Source: Mesostigma viride
Taxonomy: Eukaryota; Streptophyta; Mesostigmatophyceae; Mesostigmatales; Mesostigmataceae
Direction: 5' to 3'
DNA: 64,000 nt
NCBI GenBank assembly: GCA_009746045.1
Contig: RPFO01001450.1
Location: forward strand, 1 to 64,000
The translations under genes were made by a program, and so were the position numbers. Of this stretch, positions 44,001 through 56,900 are shown in pieces. The notes under the pieces are model-generated. The model worked only from the letters and a program-made list of their open reading frames with translations, was not told the DNA's origin and did no database searches. Numbering within the stretch: the stretch's first letter is position 1; each line of letters opens with the position of its first letter.

Positions 44001-44034
44001 TGCACAGCATGCATATGATTGCAGAGAGCCGCAT
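41006..44034 (-). CDS. Mesd-family ER chaperone homologue
   Basis: Three exons (complement of 43732-44034, 42165-42293, 41006-41305), all phase 0, give 243 aa. Residues 1-22 are a clean signal peptide (MRLSAIICMLCIAGVFLQPAFA). An acidic/lysine segment follows (DVIDDEEDDEWKNWGKKKGK). The Mesd-like core runs through SIMNKRDKGPWMGFAKL, GRDWAQMIASANVGAQVYAI, DEGTLLISC and DFVLKLPVTEYFDVHSQKWV. The C-terminal 60 residues are Lys/Gly/Ala-rich and end in HEEL, an ER-retention-like tetrapeptide comparable to the REDL I recall at the end of animal Mesd. In animals Mesd helps fold beta-propeller/EGF modules of LDL-receptor-family proteins; the algal client is unknown. The exon 2 donor is chosen as GAG|GTGGGC to keep the phase; the join there is the least certain point. 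Confidence 0.8.
42789..43110 (-). repeat. Dispersed SINE-like repeat with (TTAA)n tail in Mesd intron 1
   Basis: A 45-bp (TTAA)n run at 42789-42834 is followed by about 275 bp of the dispersed repeat in reverse orientation. This is the most complete copy in the window: CAGTGGGGAGGATATGTAAC, CCCTGAGAAGGGACATATGG, GGGGTGCACAATTGAGGTGC, TCAGCAGAGAGTGGCTTTCT. Read on the minus strand it ends with an A/T tail, as retroposed SINEs do. Confidence 0.65.
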
Positions 44035-44927
44035 ATTCAACAACCTGTGACAAAAGTTGAGGATGTATGTTTCAAATCCACCCAAGTGAAATACTAGCTA
44101 ATCCGAGACAAACAACTAATACAGGTCTACTGAGACGTCTCACAAAAGGCTCGAGGAGCTGCAGGCCGTGCTTGACGAACTGTAAAGCCACGGTCCGGTT
44201 CTGCAACAGATACCACTCCAAATAACACGAGTATCTGCAGGACGAGCACGTTCTTTGCCGATTCTTCCGGCACTACACACGCAGAATTCTTTCCGTGATT
44301 GGTAACAGCCAGCAAGCCATTTAATGCTGCGCACCCGACATGTACCGCCGAAGCCTCTGGGCGTTCACTCTCCCGCGCGAATTGGGACCTTCCCGCGCAG
44401 TGTGGTTCAGAAGGACTCCATATTCTTGCTGTTCATCGTGTCACTCCATGTGCCGATTGGCCATGTTCGTACGTTCGTATAACTCATCTAGTAGAAAATC
44501 ATACAATAGCGGCATGCCTTTTATTAGCGCAGGATTAGTGTCCTATTGGCAGGAGCAAGCAGGGTCAGGGTGGTTCATTGACCTCGGATCATCATCCGCT
44601 GTTAGTAGGCTGCACCTTTTGCTGTCGGGGCCGATTCCGTGTTTTCCACGTCGCGTCGGGCATGAAATATCAGGACGATGGACCCAGATCGATATATCCT
44701 CGCTGCAGCGATTAAGCTTTTGTTGCTGGGGTTGATATCATTTTGAAATGAATATCGCCGTTGAGCATAGCGCTCATCGCGTTCAACCCGCTTTCTAGGC
44801 GGTCATATTCCCGCCTTATGGTTTCGTATGAAATGCCTTCCACCTCAACAATCATGTTCGCATTGCCGCTGGAATGCCATTAAATCTGCACTTGCTATCG
44901 CGTTTCCACACGTGTTCATCTAGGTAA
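44035..44927. other. Intergenic region between divergent Mesd and plastid-protein genes
   Basis: 893 bp between opposite start codons; it must include both promoters. A short frame at 44340-44735 lacks recognisable features and is treated as chance. Confidence 0.5.
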
Positions 44928-47900
44928 ATGCAAATGCTTACGTGTACTGTGGCACCGCCCGCTTTTGCGAGCTCCAGCGGTAGGACAAATTTACCTAGTG
45001 CTGCTATCGGCCATGGGGTTCGCTCTGCCAGGGAATGGAGATTAGGTCGATGCGCGGCAGGAAGCCAACGGAACGCCCTGCGCGTGCGGATTACGTTACC
45101 CGCCCTCAAGTGCAGCGTGAGGAGGCATCGGAGCGTGTTGATAGCGCTTCCTCCTACCAGGGCACTGTCCAGCGGGGATGGCGAGCCCCATGTAGGAGCT
45201 CCTCCTCCCAGTGCGAAGAAGGCAAAGGGCGGTGCAGGAGATTCCACGCGGGTGAGTTCCAGTCAAGGTCCCGCATGTCAGCATGCCCGGCCCAGGTCAC
45301 CTCCCTATTCAGATTCGCCGAAAACTTCATTAGGATTGGCTGCATTTTGCGGGCCTTTTGCGCATGATGCATCTCGGTGGGCATCGGGAGTTGTCGTGAC
45401 AACTAGCTGGCCATGTCACAACTGGCTTCGGCGCGGTCTCGGTGGCAGCCACGTTGCCAATGGCCGCGCGTTTTGCGGTGGTTTGAATGCGCATGCCTTG
45501 CGTATGGGTTTCAGAAACTCCAACTGATACATCAGTGGTCTTTCACCTGTATTGCTTAACTCGGGGGTAGCCCTTGCAAAGCCTAGAAATTCTCGGTGGC
45601 GTCCAGTGTATTGTGCCTCGGAGGGACACAGGATCAGCCACGGGCTTCTTTCTCATGGCTGCCCCGCCTAAGCTGTGCAGTACTGGTAAACTCACACACT
45701 GGGCTTGTGAATGGATAGAAGGGCTCAATAATTCCTCCGTAAATATGACTCACACAGCACTAGTGGATGAGAGCTGCTGCAGACACCACTGCAGGCACCC
45801 CCACAGGTTGCGCTCACCGGGGTGCCTGCATGCTGCTGCTCTGCTTGGTTTAACGGATGGCCAGGAACGCCCTCCACGTATTGCGTCGGTCCTGTGTTGC
45901 GGTGAAACAATCGTGCGTCGTTTTGTTTGTATGTAATGTACCACGCATGTGCTTATCTGGGTAGGTGTTGCATGTAACCAACATGCGTCCTTCCTCACTG
46001 TAGGGTATGCAACACATGTGCTAATCTTGGTTGGTGTTGCATGTAAGGAAAATACGTCCTTCCTTACCACAGGATGTACCACACATGTGCTTATCTGGGT
46101 TGGTGTTGCCACAAAACAAGCCTGCGCGGCTCACTTTGTTGTATGGATCTTATCTCCTGGGTAAACTGGCCTTGGCCCTTTGCTTCTTGCGTCTGCCCCT
46201 AGCCCGTCCACCACACAGTGCTTCCCTTACTTGCCAAATTGCCACCCTGCTAGCCCCATGTTCGCCTCCTGTCAGCATTTGTACTGGTTCGGAGGTCAAG
46301 CACCGCATCGCCCATCCTCATAGCAGGCCATGCATCGCGTGCGGTACACTGGTGCATGTCGCTGGGCTGGCACTGGTCCCTTTGCCTGGCGTGTATTTCA
46401 TGAACCAACTGGATCATGCTGGGTGGCTGCATGCGTCTGATGTAGTCGCTGGCAAGCCGAGTCTGTGCACTCTTGCCACAAGCGCCTTTCAACTGGCAAA
46501 CTTAACTCTTTCTCGCTTCGCTGCCCCTGCCAACTGCTGGATGGCTGGTGGCGCGTGACGGGGCATGATGGGGGATGCGGCCGCATGGTTTGGCGTTGCG
46601 TGGGCTGTACCCGCATCGAACACTGATTGGTCTGGCATCTATGTGGGGTACGTCTATGGCGTATGCCCCCTGTGTCGTGTCCTGTCTCCATGGGGCGACA
46701 GCCGGCAGAGGGAGGCGTATCGGCCAGTGGTGCAGATGGCAGCAAGAAGCCAGCCGGGGAGACGCCACGCGCCGCCCAGGGTGCCACCCAGGGACAAGGA
46801 CAGGGCCAAAGTGTTCAGAAATCGGGCGGTCAAGCGCCTCGATCCGGCGGCGGCGCGCAGAGCGGATCCCGTGCGAACGCGAACGCGAGCGGAAGCGCAG
46901 GCGGCAGCAGCGCCAGCAACAAGGCGAGCAACAAGCCCAGCGGCAGCCCGAGCAGCAGCAACGCAAGCGGGGCCACCAACGGCACCGCCAAGGGGAGCAC
47001 CAAGGGCAGCGCCGGCGCTGCACCCGCGAGGGATAAGGCGGAAAGTGCCGCCGCCTCCTCGGCATCCGGCAAGGCCGCCGCCAATGGGGCAGCCGCCGCT
47101 GCACGGATGACAGCGGCGGCCAACGCGCAGGAGAAAGCGGCCAAAGCGGCTCAGGCACAGGAGACGGCAGCGGCAGGCGTGGGGGCTGCCTCTGCTGCCT
47201 CTGCTGCCTCTGCGCCCGGCGAGCCAGGTGTGGCGGCATCAGGGGCGCGCGCCGCTGCCTCCTCCCCGCCCCCCACCCCCACCCCCGGAGTGTCAGTATC
47301 CCGTGCGGAAATGCTGAGACAGTGGGATGAGGAGGACCGGGCCACCATGCTGGGGGCCGCGGCAAGCATGGGCATACAGGGGGCCAGGAATGCCAGCGGC
47401 AACAGCGGCGCCGGACAGTCATCCGGGTCCACCAAGGGGGGCGCATCCCCCTCGTCAGCTGACGGCGGCTCGTGCATGTTTTCTGGCAGCCGCGGGCAGG
47501 CACTCATCCGGCGGCTGGCATTGCTCAAGAACAGTGGGCAGGTGCTGGAGGCGCTGGAGGAGTGGGCGGCGTCCCCCGAGGGCCGCGCGGTCAGCAAGGA
47601 CTGCGGGGGGGGCATGCCAGAGTTCAGCGCGCGCGACGCCCTGGTGCTCATGCGCGGCGTGCTGGCGGCCGGCAACGTGGACCTGGCGCTGTCCATCTTC
47701 CAGGCCATGAAGGCTGCGGGGGCCAGCAAGGGGTACAACCCAGCCGGTAAGCACGGCGACGCGAGGGGTGGGCGTGTGAGCATGGCGACGCGAGGGGTGC
47801 GCATGTGAGCAAGGGGTGGGCCTAGCGCAGGTGGTGCCGAACGCGAGCATCTCCGTGTGGTGCCAAAAGCGAGCATTCCCATGATCTTGTGCTTGCCTGG

Positions 47901-50900
47901 TAGATGTCGCTTTCATCATTGCTGTGTAGTTGTTGGACGTAGGCTCAAGGGCAGACCGGATCCTGGTCCTGACGTGAGCTGAAGCGATGAAGTGTGTTCA
48001 TTGCCTTGGAACCTTTCATGGCCGCCAAGACTGCGTGTTGCATCATTTACTTTAGTACTGTTAAGAGACAGACTCGCCAGAGGAAGTGGTTCCAGTTGAT
48101 GTCGTGGTAGGCCGAGGCCCATGTTTTGGGCGAATCGATGCTCCGTCTGCAACCTACCTCAGTACACATTGGCTTGGCTATCCGCACGACCGTCAACCCT
48201 TCCCGTGCCTCTTCACTTGTTGCAATCTGTGATGTGTCTCATTCGCTTGGTGCAATCTGTGATGTGTCTCATTCACTTGTTGCAATCTGTGATGTGTCTC
48301 ATTCGCTTGTTGCAATCTGTGATGTGTCTCATTCACTTGTTGCAATCTGTGATGTGTCTCATTCACTTGCTGCAATCTGTGATGTGTCTCATTCACTTGT
48401 TGCAATCTGTGATGTGTCTCATTCACTTGTTGCAATCTGTGATGTGTCTCATTCGCTTGCTGCAATCTGTGATGTGTCTCATTCACTTGCTGCAATCTGT
48501 GATGTGTCTCATTCACTTGTTGCAATCTGTGATGTGTCTCATTCACTTGTTGCAATCTGTGATGTGTCTCATTCGCTTGTTGCAATCTGTGATGTGTCTC
48601 ATTCGCTTGCTGCAATCTGTGATGTGTCTCATTCACTTGCTGCAATCTGTGATGTGTCTCATTCGCTTGGTGCAATCTGTGATGTGTCTCATTCGCTTGC
48701 TGCAATCTGTGGTGTGTCTCATTCGCTTGTTGCAATCTGTGATGTGTCTCATTCCCTTGTTGCAATCTGTGATGTGTCTCAATCGCTTGTTGCAATCTGT
48801 GATGTGTCTCATTCGCTTGTTGCAATCTGTGATGTGTCTCATTCGCTTGTTGCAATCTGTGATGTGTCTCATTCGCTTGTTGCAGTCTGTGATGTGTCTC
48901 ATTCACTTGTTGCAATCTGTGATGTGTCTCATTCGCTTGCTGCAATCTGTGATGTGTCTCATTCACTTGTTGCAATCTGTGATGTGTCTCATTCACTTGC
49001 TGCAATCTGTGATGTGTCTCATTCGCTTGTTGCAATCTGTGATGTGTCTCATTCGCTTGTTGCAATCTGTGATGTGTCTCATTCGCTTGCTGCAATCTGT
49101 GATGTGTCTCATTCACTTGCTGCAATCTGTGATGTGTCTCATTCGCTTGTTGCAATCTGTGATGTGTCTCATTCACTTGTTGCAATCTGTGATGTGTCTC
49201 ATTCGCTTGTTGCAATCTGTGATGTGTCTCATTCGCTTGTTGCAATCTGTGATGTGTCTCATTCACTTGTTGCAATCTGTGGTGTGTCTCATTCGCTTGT
49301 TGCAATCTGTGGTGTGTCTCATTCGCTTGTTGCAATCTGTGATGTGTCTCATTCGCTTGCTGCAATCTGTGGTGTGTCTCATTCGCTTGTTGCAATCTGT
49401 GATGTGTCTCATTCACTTGCTGCAATCTGTGATGTGTCTCATTCACTTGTTGCAATCTGTGATGTGTCTCATTCGCTTGTTGCAATCTGTGATGTGTCTC
49501 ATTCGCTTGTTGCAATCTGTGATGTGTCTCATTCACTTGTTGCAATCTGTGATGTGTCTCATTCGCTTGCTGCAATCTGTGATGTGTCTCATTCACTTGT
49601 TGCAATCTGTGATGTGTCTCATTCACTTGCTGCAATCTGTGATGTGTCTCATTCGCTTGTTGCAATCTGTGATGTGTCTCATTCGCTTGTTGCAATCTGT
49701 GATGTGTCTCATTCGCTTGCTGCAATCTGTGATGTGTCTCATTCACTTGCTGCAATCTGTGATGTGTCTCATTCGCTTGTTGCAATCTGTGGTGTGTCTC
49801 ATTCGCTTGTTGCAATCTGTGATGTGTCTCATTCGCTTGCTGCAATCTGTGGTGTGTCTCATTCGCTTGTTGCAATCTGTGATGTGTCTCATTCACTTGC
49901 TGCAATCTGTGATGTGTCTCATTCACTTGTTGCAATCTGTGATGTGTCTCATTCGCTTGTTGCAATCTGTGATGTGTCTCATTCGCTTGTTGCAATCTGT
50001 GATGTGTCTCATTCACTTGTTGCAATCTGTGATGTGTCTCATTCGCTTGCTGCAATCTGTGATGTGTCTCATTCACTTGTTGCAATCTGTGATGTGTCTC
50101 ATTCACTTGCTGCAATCTGTGATGTGTCTCATTCGCTTGTTGCAATCTGTGATGTGTCTCATTCGCTTGTTGCAATCTGTGATGTGTCTCATTCGCTTGC
50201 TGCAATCTGTGATGTGTCTCATTCACTTGCTGCAATCTGTGATGTGTCTCATTCGCTTGTTGCAATCTGTGATGTGTCTCATTCACTTGTTGCAATCTGT
50301 GATGTGTCTCATTCGCTTGTTGCAATCTGTGATGTGTCTCATTCGCTTGTTGCAATCTGTGATGTGTCTCATTCACTTGTTGCAATCTGTGGTGTGTCTC
50401 ATTCGCTTGTTGCAATCTGTGGTGTGTCTCATTCGCTTGTTGCAATCTGTGATGTGTCTCATTCGCTTGCTGCAATCTGTGGTGTGTCTCATTCGCTTGT
50501 TGCAATCTGTGATGTGTCTCATTCACTTGCTGCAATCTGTGATGTGTCTCATTCACTTGTTGCAATCTGTGATGTGTCTCATTCGCTTGTTGCAATCTGT
50601 GATGTGTCTCATTCGCTTGCTGCAATCTGTGGTGTGTCTCATTCGCTTGTTGCAATCTGTGATGTGTCTCATTCACTTGTTGCAATCTGTGATGTGTCTC
50701 ATTCACTTGCTGCAATCTGTGATGTGTCTCATTCACTTGTTGCAATCTGTGATGTGTCTCATCCACTTGTTGCAATCTGTGATGTGTCTCATTCGCTTGT
50801 TGCAATCTGTGATGTGTCTCATTCACTTGTTGCAATCTGTGATGTGTCTCATTCGCTTGTTGCAATCTGTGATGTGTCTCATTCCCTTGTTGCAATCTGT

Positions 50901-53900
50901 GATGTGTCTCATTCGCTTGTTGCAATCTGTGATGTGTCTCATTCACTTGTTGCAATCTGTGATGTGTCTCATTCGCTTGTTGCAATCTGTGATGTGTCTC
51001 ATTCGCTTGTTGCAATCTGTGATGTGTCTCATTCGCTTGTTGCAATCTGTGATGTGTCTCATTCACTTGTTGCAATCTGTGGTGTGTCTCATTCGCTTGT
51101 TGCAATCTGTGATGTGTCTCATTCGCTTGTTGCAATCTGTGATGTGTCTCATTCGCTTGCTGCAATCTGTGATGTGTCTCATTCACTTGTTGCAATCTGT
51201 GATGTGTCTCATTCGCTTGTTGCAATCTGTGATGTGTCTCATTCGCTTGTTGCAATCTGTGATGTGTCTCATTCACTTGTTGCAATCTGTGATGTGTCTC
51301 ATTCACTTGTTGTAATCTGTGATGTGTCTCACTCACTTGTTGCAATCTGTGATGTGTCTCATTCACTTGTTGCAATCTGTGATGTATCTCATCTTATCAT
51401 GTTCCAAAGCTTAACCCCTCCCTACCCCTTCTACCCCCTGCACCTTTGGCGTGCACATGCCTCCTCGGCTACTTGCAGCGGCTCGCACGGCCTCCTCTTC
51501 CTCCTCCCCATCCAGCCCATTGCAGCCCGCCGTGTGGCGGTGGCCAGTGCCAGACCTGCCCCTCCACGAGGCGCTCGTCCAAGGGCTGGCCGCCAACTGC
51601 CGCGTATCGGACGCCATTGCCGTTGTCAACTCGCTGCGACGGCGGGGGGCCATGGGAGGGGCGGAGGTGCGTCGGTGGATGGCGTGTAGGGAGGAGGGTT
51701 GGCCTACGGATAGGTTGGCTGGCGTGAGGATACCATGGGGTGGGGGCGGTGGGCATGCAGAGCGTGGAGGATACGAGCTGCCTCTCGTTGGGTTTAGGGT
51801 CACGAGGAAGGAGCCAAGACGGGGCTGGCCACCTCGACCATCGCAGAGTGGACTTGGAAAGCTTCTCGCATGTGGATCAACTCACCAAGGCTGTTTCCTC
51901 GCCACACCCTTGACTCCTGACTCGTTCCCCGCGCGTGCATGTGTGTGGGTCCACCACCCCCTTGCTTGCGCGTTGGCCCTCGCCCCCCCCTCGTCCGCAG
52001 GTCCACTTTGGCCGCGTGATTGCCTGCCCCAACCCGGCGTGTGGGAAGCCACTGGCTGTGGTGCAGCCGCAGCAGGGCATTCAGGTATGCTGCCCGCATG
52101 TAGACTGCATGGTAGGGTTTCCGGTGCCCCTGGTCCCTGGCCCCTGGCCCTCCCCCTCCCCCTCGCCCCTCGCCCCTCCCCCTCCCCCTCCCCCTAGACC
52201 CTAGACCCTAGACCCTAGACCCTAGACCCTAGACCCTAGACCCTAGACCCTAGACCCTAGACCCTAGACTCAGACCCTAGACCCTAGACCCTAGACCCTA
52301 GACCCTAGACCCTAGACCCTAGACCCTAGACCCTAGACCCTAGACCCTAGACCCTAGACCCTAGACCCTAGACCCTAGACCCTAGACCCTAGACCCTAGA
52401 CCCTAGACCCTAGACCCTAGACCCTAGACCCTAGACCCTAGACCCTAGACCCTAGACCCTAGACCCTAGACCCTAGACCCTAGACCCTAGACCCTAGACC
52501 CTAGACCCTAGACCCTAGACCCTAGACCCTAGACCCTAGACCCTTGACCCTAGACCCTAGACCCTAGACCCTAGACCCTAGACCCTAGACCCTAGACCCT
52601 AGACCCTAGACCCTAGACCCTAGACCCTAGACCCTAGACCCTTGACCCTAGACCCTAGACCCTTGACCCTTGACCCTTGACCCTTGACCCTAGACCCTAG
52701 ACCCTAGACCCTAGACCCTAGACCCTAGACCCTAGACCCTAGACCCTAGACCCTAGACCCTAGACCCTAGACCCTAGACCCTAGACCCTAGACCCTAGAC
52801 CCTAGACCCTAGACCCTAGACCCTAGACCCTAGACCCTAGGCTTTAGGACCTTGGACCTAGGACCTAGGACCTACGACCTACGACCTACGACCTAGACCA
52901 AGACCAAGACCCTAGCACCTAGGACCTAGGACCTTGGACCTTGGACCTTGGACCTTGGACCTTGGACCTTGGACCTTGGACCTTGGACCTTGGACCTTGG
53001 ACCTTGGACCTTGGACCTTGGACCTTGGACCTTGGACCTAGGACCTAGGACCTTGGACCTTGGACCTTGGACCTTGGACCTTGGACCTTGGACCTTGGAC
53101 CTTGGACCTTGGACCTTGGACCTTGGACCTTGGACCTTGGACCTTGGACCTTGGACCTTGGACCTTGGACCTTGGACCTTGGACCTTGGACCTTGGACCT
53201 TGGACCTTGGACCTTGGACCTTGGACCTTGGACCTTGGACCTTGGACCTTGGACCTTGGACCTTGGACCTTGGACCTTGGACCTTGGACCTTGGACCTTG
53301 GACCTTGGACCTTGGACCTTGGACCTTGGACCTTGGACCTTGGACCTTGGACCTTGGACCTTGGACCTTGGACCTTGGACCTTGGACCTTGGACCTTGGA
53401 CCTTGGACCTTGGACCTTGGACCTAGGCCCTAGCCCCCCTAGCCCCTAGCCCTTCGCTCCTCGCCCCTAGGCCCCCTTGACCCTCGCCCCTCGCCCCTAG
53501 TCCCTAGCCCCTAACCGCTCGCCTCTAGCCTCCAGCCCCTCGCCCCTCGCCCCCCTCGCCCCTCGCCCCTCTCCCCTCGCCCCTCGCCCCTTGCCCCTCG
53601 CCCCTCGCGCCTCGCCCCTCGCCCTCGCCCCTCGCCCCTCGCCCTCGCCCGCCCTCGCCCCTCGCCCCTCGCCCCTCGCCCCTCGCCCTCGCCCCTCGCC
53701 CCTCGCCCCTCGCCCCTCGCCCTCTCCCTCTCCCTCGCCCCTCGCCCCTCCCACTCGCCCCGCGCCCTACCTCGCCCCGCCCCCTCGCCCCCGCCCCCCG
53801 CCCCCGCTCCCTGCCCTCGCCCTCGCCCTCGCCCTCGCCCCTCGCCCCTCGCCCCTCGCCCCTCGCCCCTCGCCCTCGCCCCTCGCCCTCGCCCCTCGCC

Positions 53901-56900
53901 CTCGCCCCTCGCCCCTCGCCCCTCGCCCCCGCCCTCGCCCCTCGCCCCTCGCCCCTCGCCCCTCGCCCCTCGCCCCTGGCCCCCGCCCTCGCCCCTCGCC
54001 CCTCGCCCTCGCCGCCCCTCGCCCCCCGCTCCCTGCCCTCGCCCCTCGCCCTCGCCCTCGCCCCTCGCCCTCGCCCCTCGCCCTCGCCCCTCGCCCCTCG
54101 CCCTCGCCCTCGCCCTCGCCCTCGCCCCTCGCCCCTCGCCCTCGCCCTGGCCCCTGCCCCCTGCCCCTCGCCCTCGCCCTCGCCCCGCGCCCCGCGCCCC
54201 TCGCCCCTCGCCCCTCGCCCCTCGCCCTCGCCCCTCCCTCCCCCTCCCCTCCCCCCCCCCTCCCCCTCCCCCTCCCCTCCCCCTCCCCCCTCCCCCTCGC
54301 CCTCGCTCCTCGCCCCTCGCCCCTCGCCCCTCGCCCCTCGCCCCTCGCCCCTCGCCCCTCGCCCCTCGCCCTCGCCCCTCCCCTCGCCCCTCCCCCGCGC
54401 CCTCCCCCGCGCCCCGCGCCCCGCGCCCGCGCCCTGCGCCTCTCGCCCCTCGCCCCTCGCCCCTCGCCCCTCGCCCCTCGCCCCTCGCCCCTCGCCCCTC
54501 GCCCTCGCCCCTCGCCCTCGCCCCTCGCCCCTCGCCCCCGCCCCTCGCCCCTCGCCCCTCGCCCGCGCCTCGCCCCTGGCCCCCCGCCCCTCGCCCTCGC
54601 CCCTCGCCCCTCGCCCCTCGCCCCTCGCCCCTCGCCCCTCGCCCCTCGCCCTCGCCCCTCGCCCTCGCCCCTCGCCCCTTACCCCTCGCCCGCCCCTCTC
54701 CCTCTCCCTCGCCCTCGCCCCTCCCCCTCCCCTCCCCCTCCCCTCCCCTCCCCCTCGCCCCCCGCCCCCGCCCCCGCTCCCTGCCCTCGCCCCTCGCCCC
54801 TCGCCCCTCGCCCCTCGCCCCTCGCCCCTCGCCCTCGCCCCTCGCCCTCGCCCTCGCCCCTGGCCCCGCCCTCGCCCCTCGCCCCTCGCCCCTCGCCCCG
54901 CGCCCTCGCCCCTCGCCCCTCGCCCCTCGCCCCTCGCCCCTCCCCCTCCCCCTCCCCCCTCCTCCCCTCCCCCTCCCCCTCGCCCTCGCCCTCGCCCTCG
55001 CCCTCGCCCCTCGCCCTCGCCCCTCGCCCCTCGCCCCTCGCCCCTCGCCCCTCGCCCCTCGCCCCTCCCCCTCGCCCCTCCCCCGCGCCCCTCCCCGCGC
55101 CCCGCGCCCGCGCCCGCGCCCTGCGCCTCTCGCCCCTCGCCCTCGCCCCTCGCCCCTCGCCCCTCGCCCCTCGCCCCTCGCCCCTCGCCCCTCGCCCCTC
55201 GCCCCTCGCCCCTCGCCCCTCGCCCCTCGCCCCTCGCCCCTCGCCCCTCGCCCCTCGCCCCTCGCCCCTCGCCCTCGCCCCTCGCCCCTCGCCCCTCGCC
55301 CCTCGCCCCTCGCCCCTCGCCCCTCGCCCAGAAAGCACAACATACTATGGTGGCCTGCTGAGTTGGTGCACGGCTGTCGATGTGTCGGCTGTGGGGTCCA
55401 AGTGTGGCTGCGCAGACATCCTGATTGGCTGATGATGGGAGTCTGCATGTGGGCACGGAGTACGAGCAGGCAGGTATCGTGCGAATACACACATATACTT
55501 GACAAGTGCATGGTAATGGGCGTCCCACATGCGGCCCGCGATGCCACAAACATACCGGTGCGTGCCGCGGCCTTGAGCGGTCCATCACCTGACCCATGGA
55601 TCACCTGACCCATGCAGCTGCCCACATGCATCCCACCTTCTTGAATTATGTTGCCGCAGAAAGCGCCCTGCTCCTGCTGCCAGTACGAGTACGAGCTGGT
55701 GTCCGGCAAGGTGGTGTCCTCAACGTCGGAGGCCATCAAGTATGCGACCGCTGCCAGCACACGCTATCACGCATGCACAGGCAGATTCCGCATTTGTGCG
55801 CATGCACAGGGTGCAACACGAAGCAGGCACACATGGGCGCATGCACAATCCTGTTTTGAACTGGTTTCCAGCGATGCGCATGCTTCCCTGTGTGGTGGCG
55901 TACTTGCTGGTTCAGATCCTGGGCGCAGAACCCCTGGGGGTGTCAGCACTGTGGCAGGCTGTCCGGTGTCGGTGGATTTCGGGAAGTGAGGTTCGAGAAA
56001 GTATAGGTTTTGAGCATAGAGAAAATAGGCTAGAGAAGGTGTAGGTTTTGAGCATAGAGAAAATAGGCCGGGGAAGGTGCAGGTTTTGAGCACAGAGAAC
56101 ATAGGCCGGAGAAGGTGTAGGTTTTGAGCATAGAGAAAATAGGCCGGAGAAGGTGCAGGTTTTGAGCATAGAGAAAATAGGCCAGAGAAGGTGCAGGTTT
56201 TGAGCACAGAGAACATAGGCCGGAGAAGGTGCAGGTTTTGAGCATAGAGAGAATAGGCTGGAGAAGTTGTAGGTTTTGAGCATAGAGAGAATAGGCCGGA
56301 GAAGGTGCAGGTTTTGAGCATAGAGAAAATAGGCCGGAGAAGGTGCAGGTTTTGAGCACAGAGAACATAGGCCGGAGAAGGTGCAGGTTTTGAGCATAGA
56401 GAGAATAGGCTGGAGAAGGTGCAGGTTTTGAGCATAGAGAAAACAGGTGGGAGAAGGTGCAGGTTTTGAGCATAGAGAAGATTGCCGTAGCATTTTGCCG
56501 CACAACATATCCATCCAAAATAGCAGTCATCGTTGCCTGTGCTGATGCTATACGTGTGTGGGCGCATGGCTGGGCGTGTTGGATGTGTTTGTCACCGCAT
56601 GGCTGCTGCGTGTGCCCCAGCGTTGACGAGACGTTGCTCCAGAAGCTGGTCAAGTTCATCACCAAGAAAACGGGAGTCAAGGCGGTGCACAACGTCAAGG
56701 TACGCGCATGGCAGTCGTGATGGGGTGTTTGAGTGTGGGACTGTAGGTGTAACACACCAATAATATGGGTTGACCGGCAGAAGAGTGCGTTTGGCATGCT
56801 TGCAGCCTGCACCCCATGTGCCGAAACAATGCCGGATGCTTTCTTGTGACCGGATCCTTGTCGCTGCCTGCGGTTGCTCGATCCGTGCACCAACAGTTCC

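Noticed and set aside
46502-47503. 333-codon minus-strand Arg/Pro/Cys-rich frame
   Set aside because: Mirror of the GC-rich Ala/Gly/Ser exon 2 of the plastid-protein gene on the plus strand.
48218-51392. CRISPR-like regularly spaced repeats
   Set aside because: Units are contiguous with no unique spacers, and the context is a eukaryotic intron.
48121-51689. Frames of more than 1000 codons (LLQSVMCLIR-, HSLVAICDVS- and NETHHRLQQ-type repeats)
   Set aside because: Same cause: a 30-bp array inside intron 2 of the plastid-protein gene. Three mutually exclusive frames are equally open.
52194-53425. A chromosome end (true telomere)
   Set aside because: Exons of the same gene continue on both sides in phase, so the arrays are internal.
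53511-55760. Long Gly/Arg/Glu-rich and Pro/Ser/Leu-rich frames
   Set aside because: Produced by the (CCCTCGC)n heptamer array; no unique sequence is encoded.
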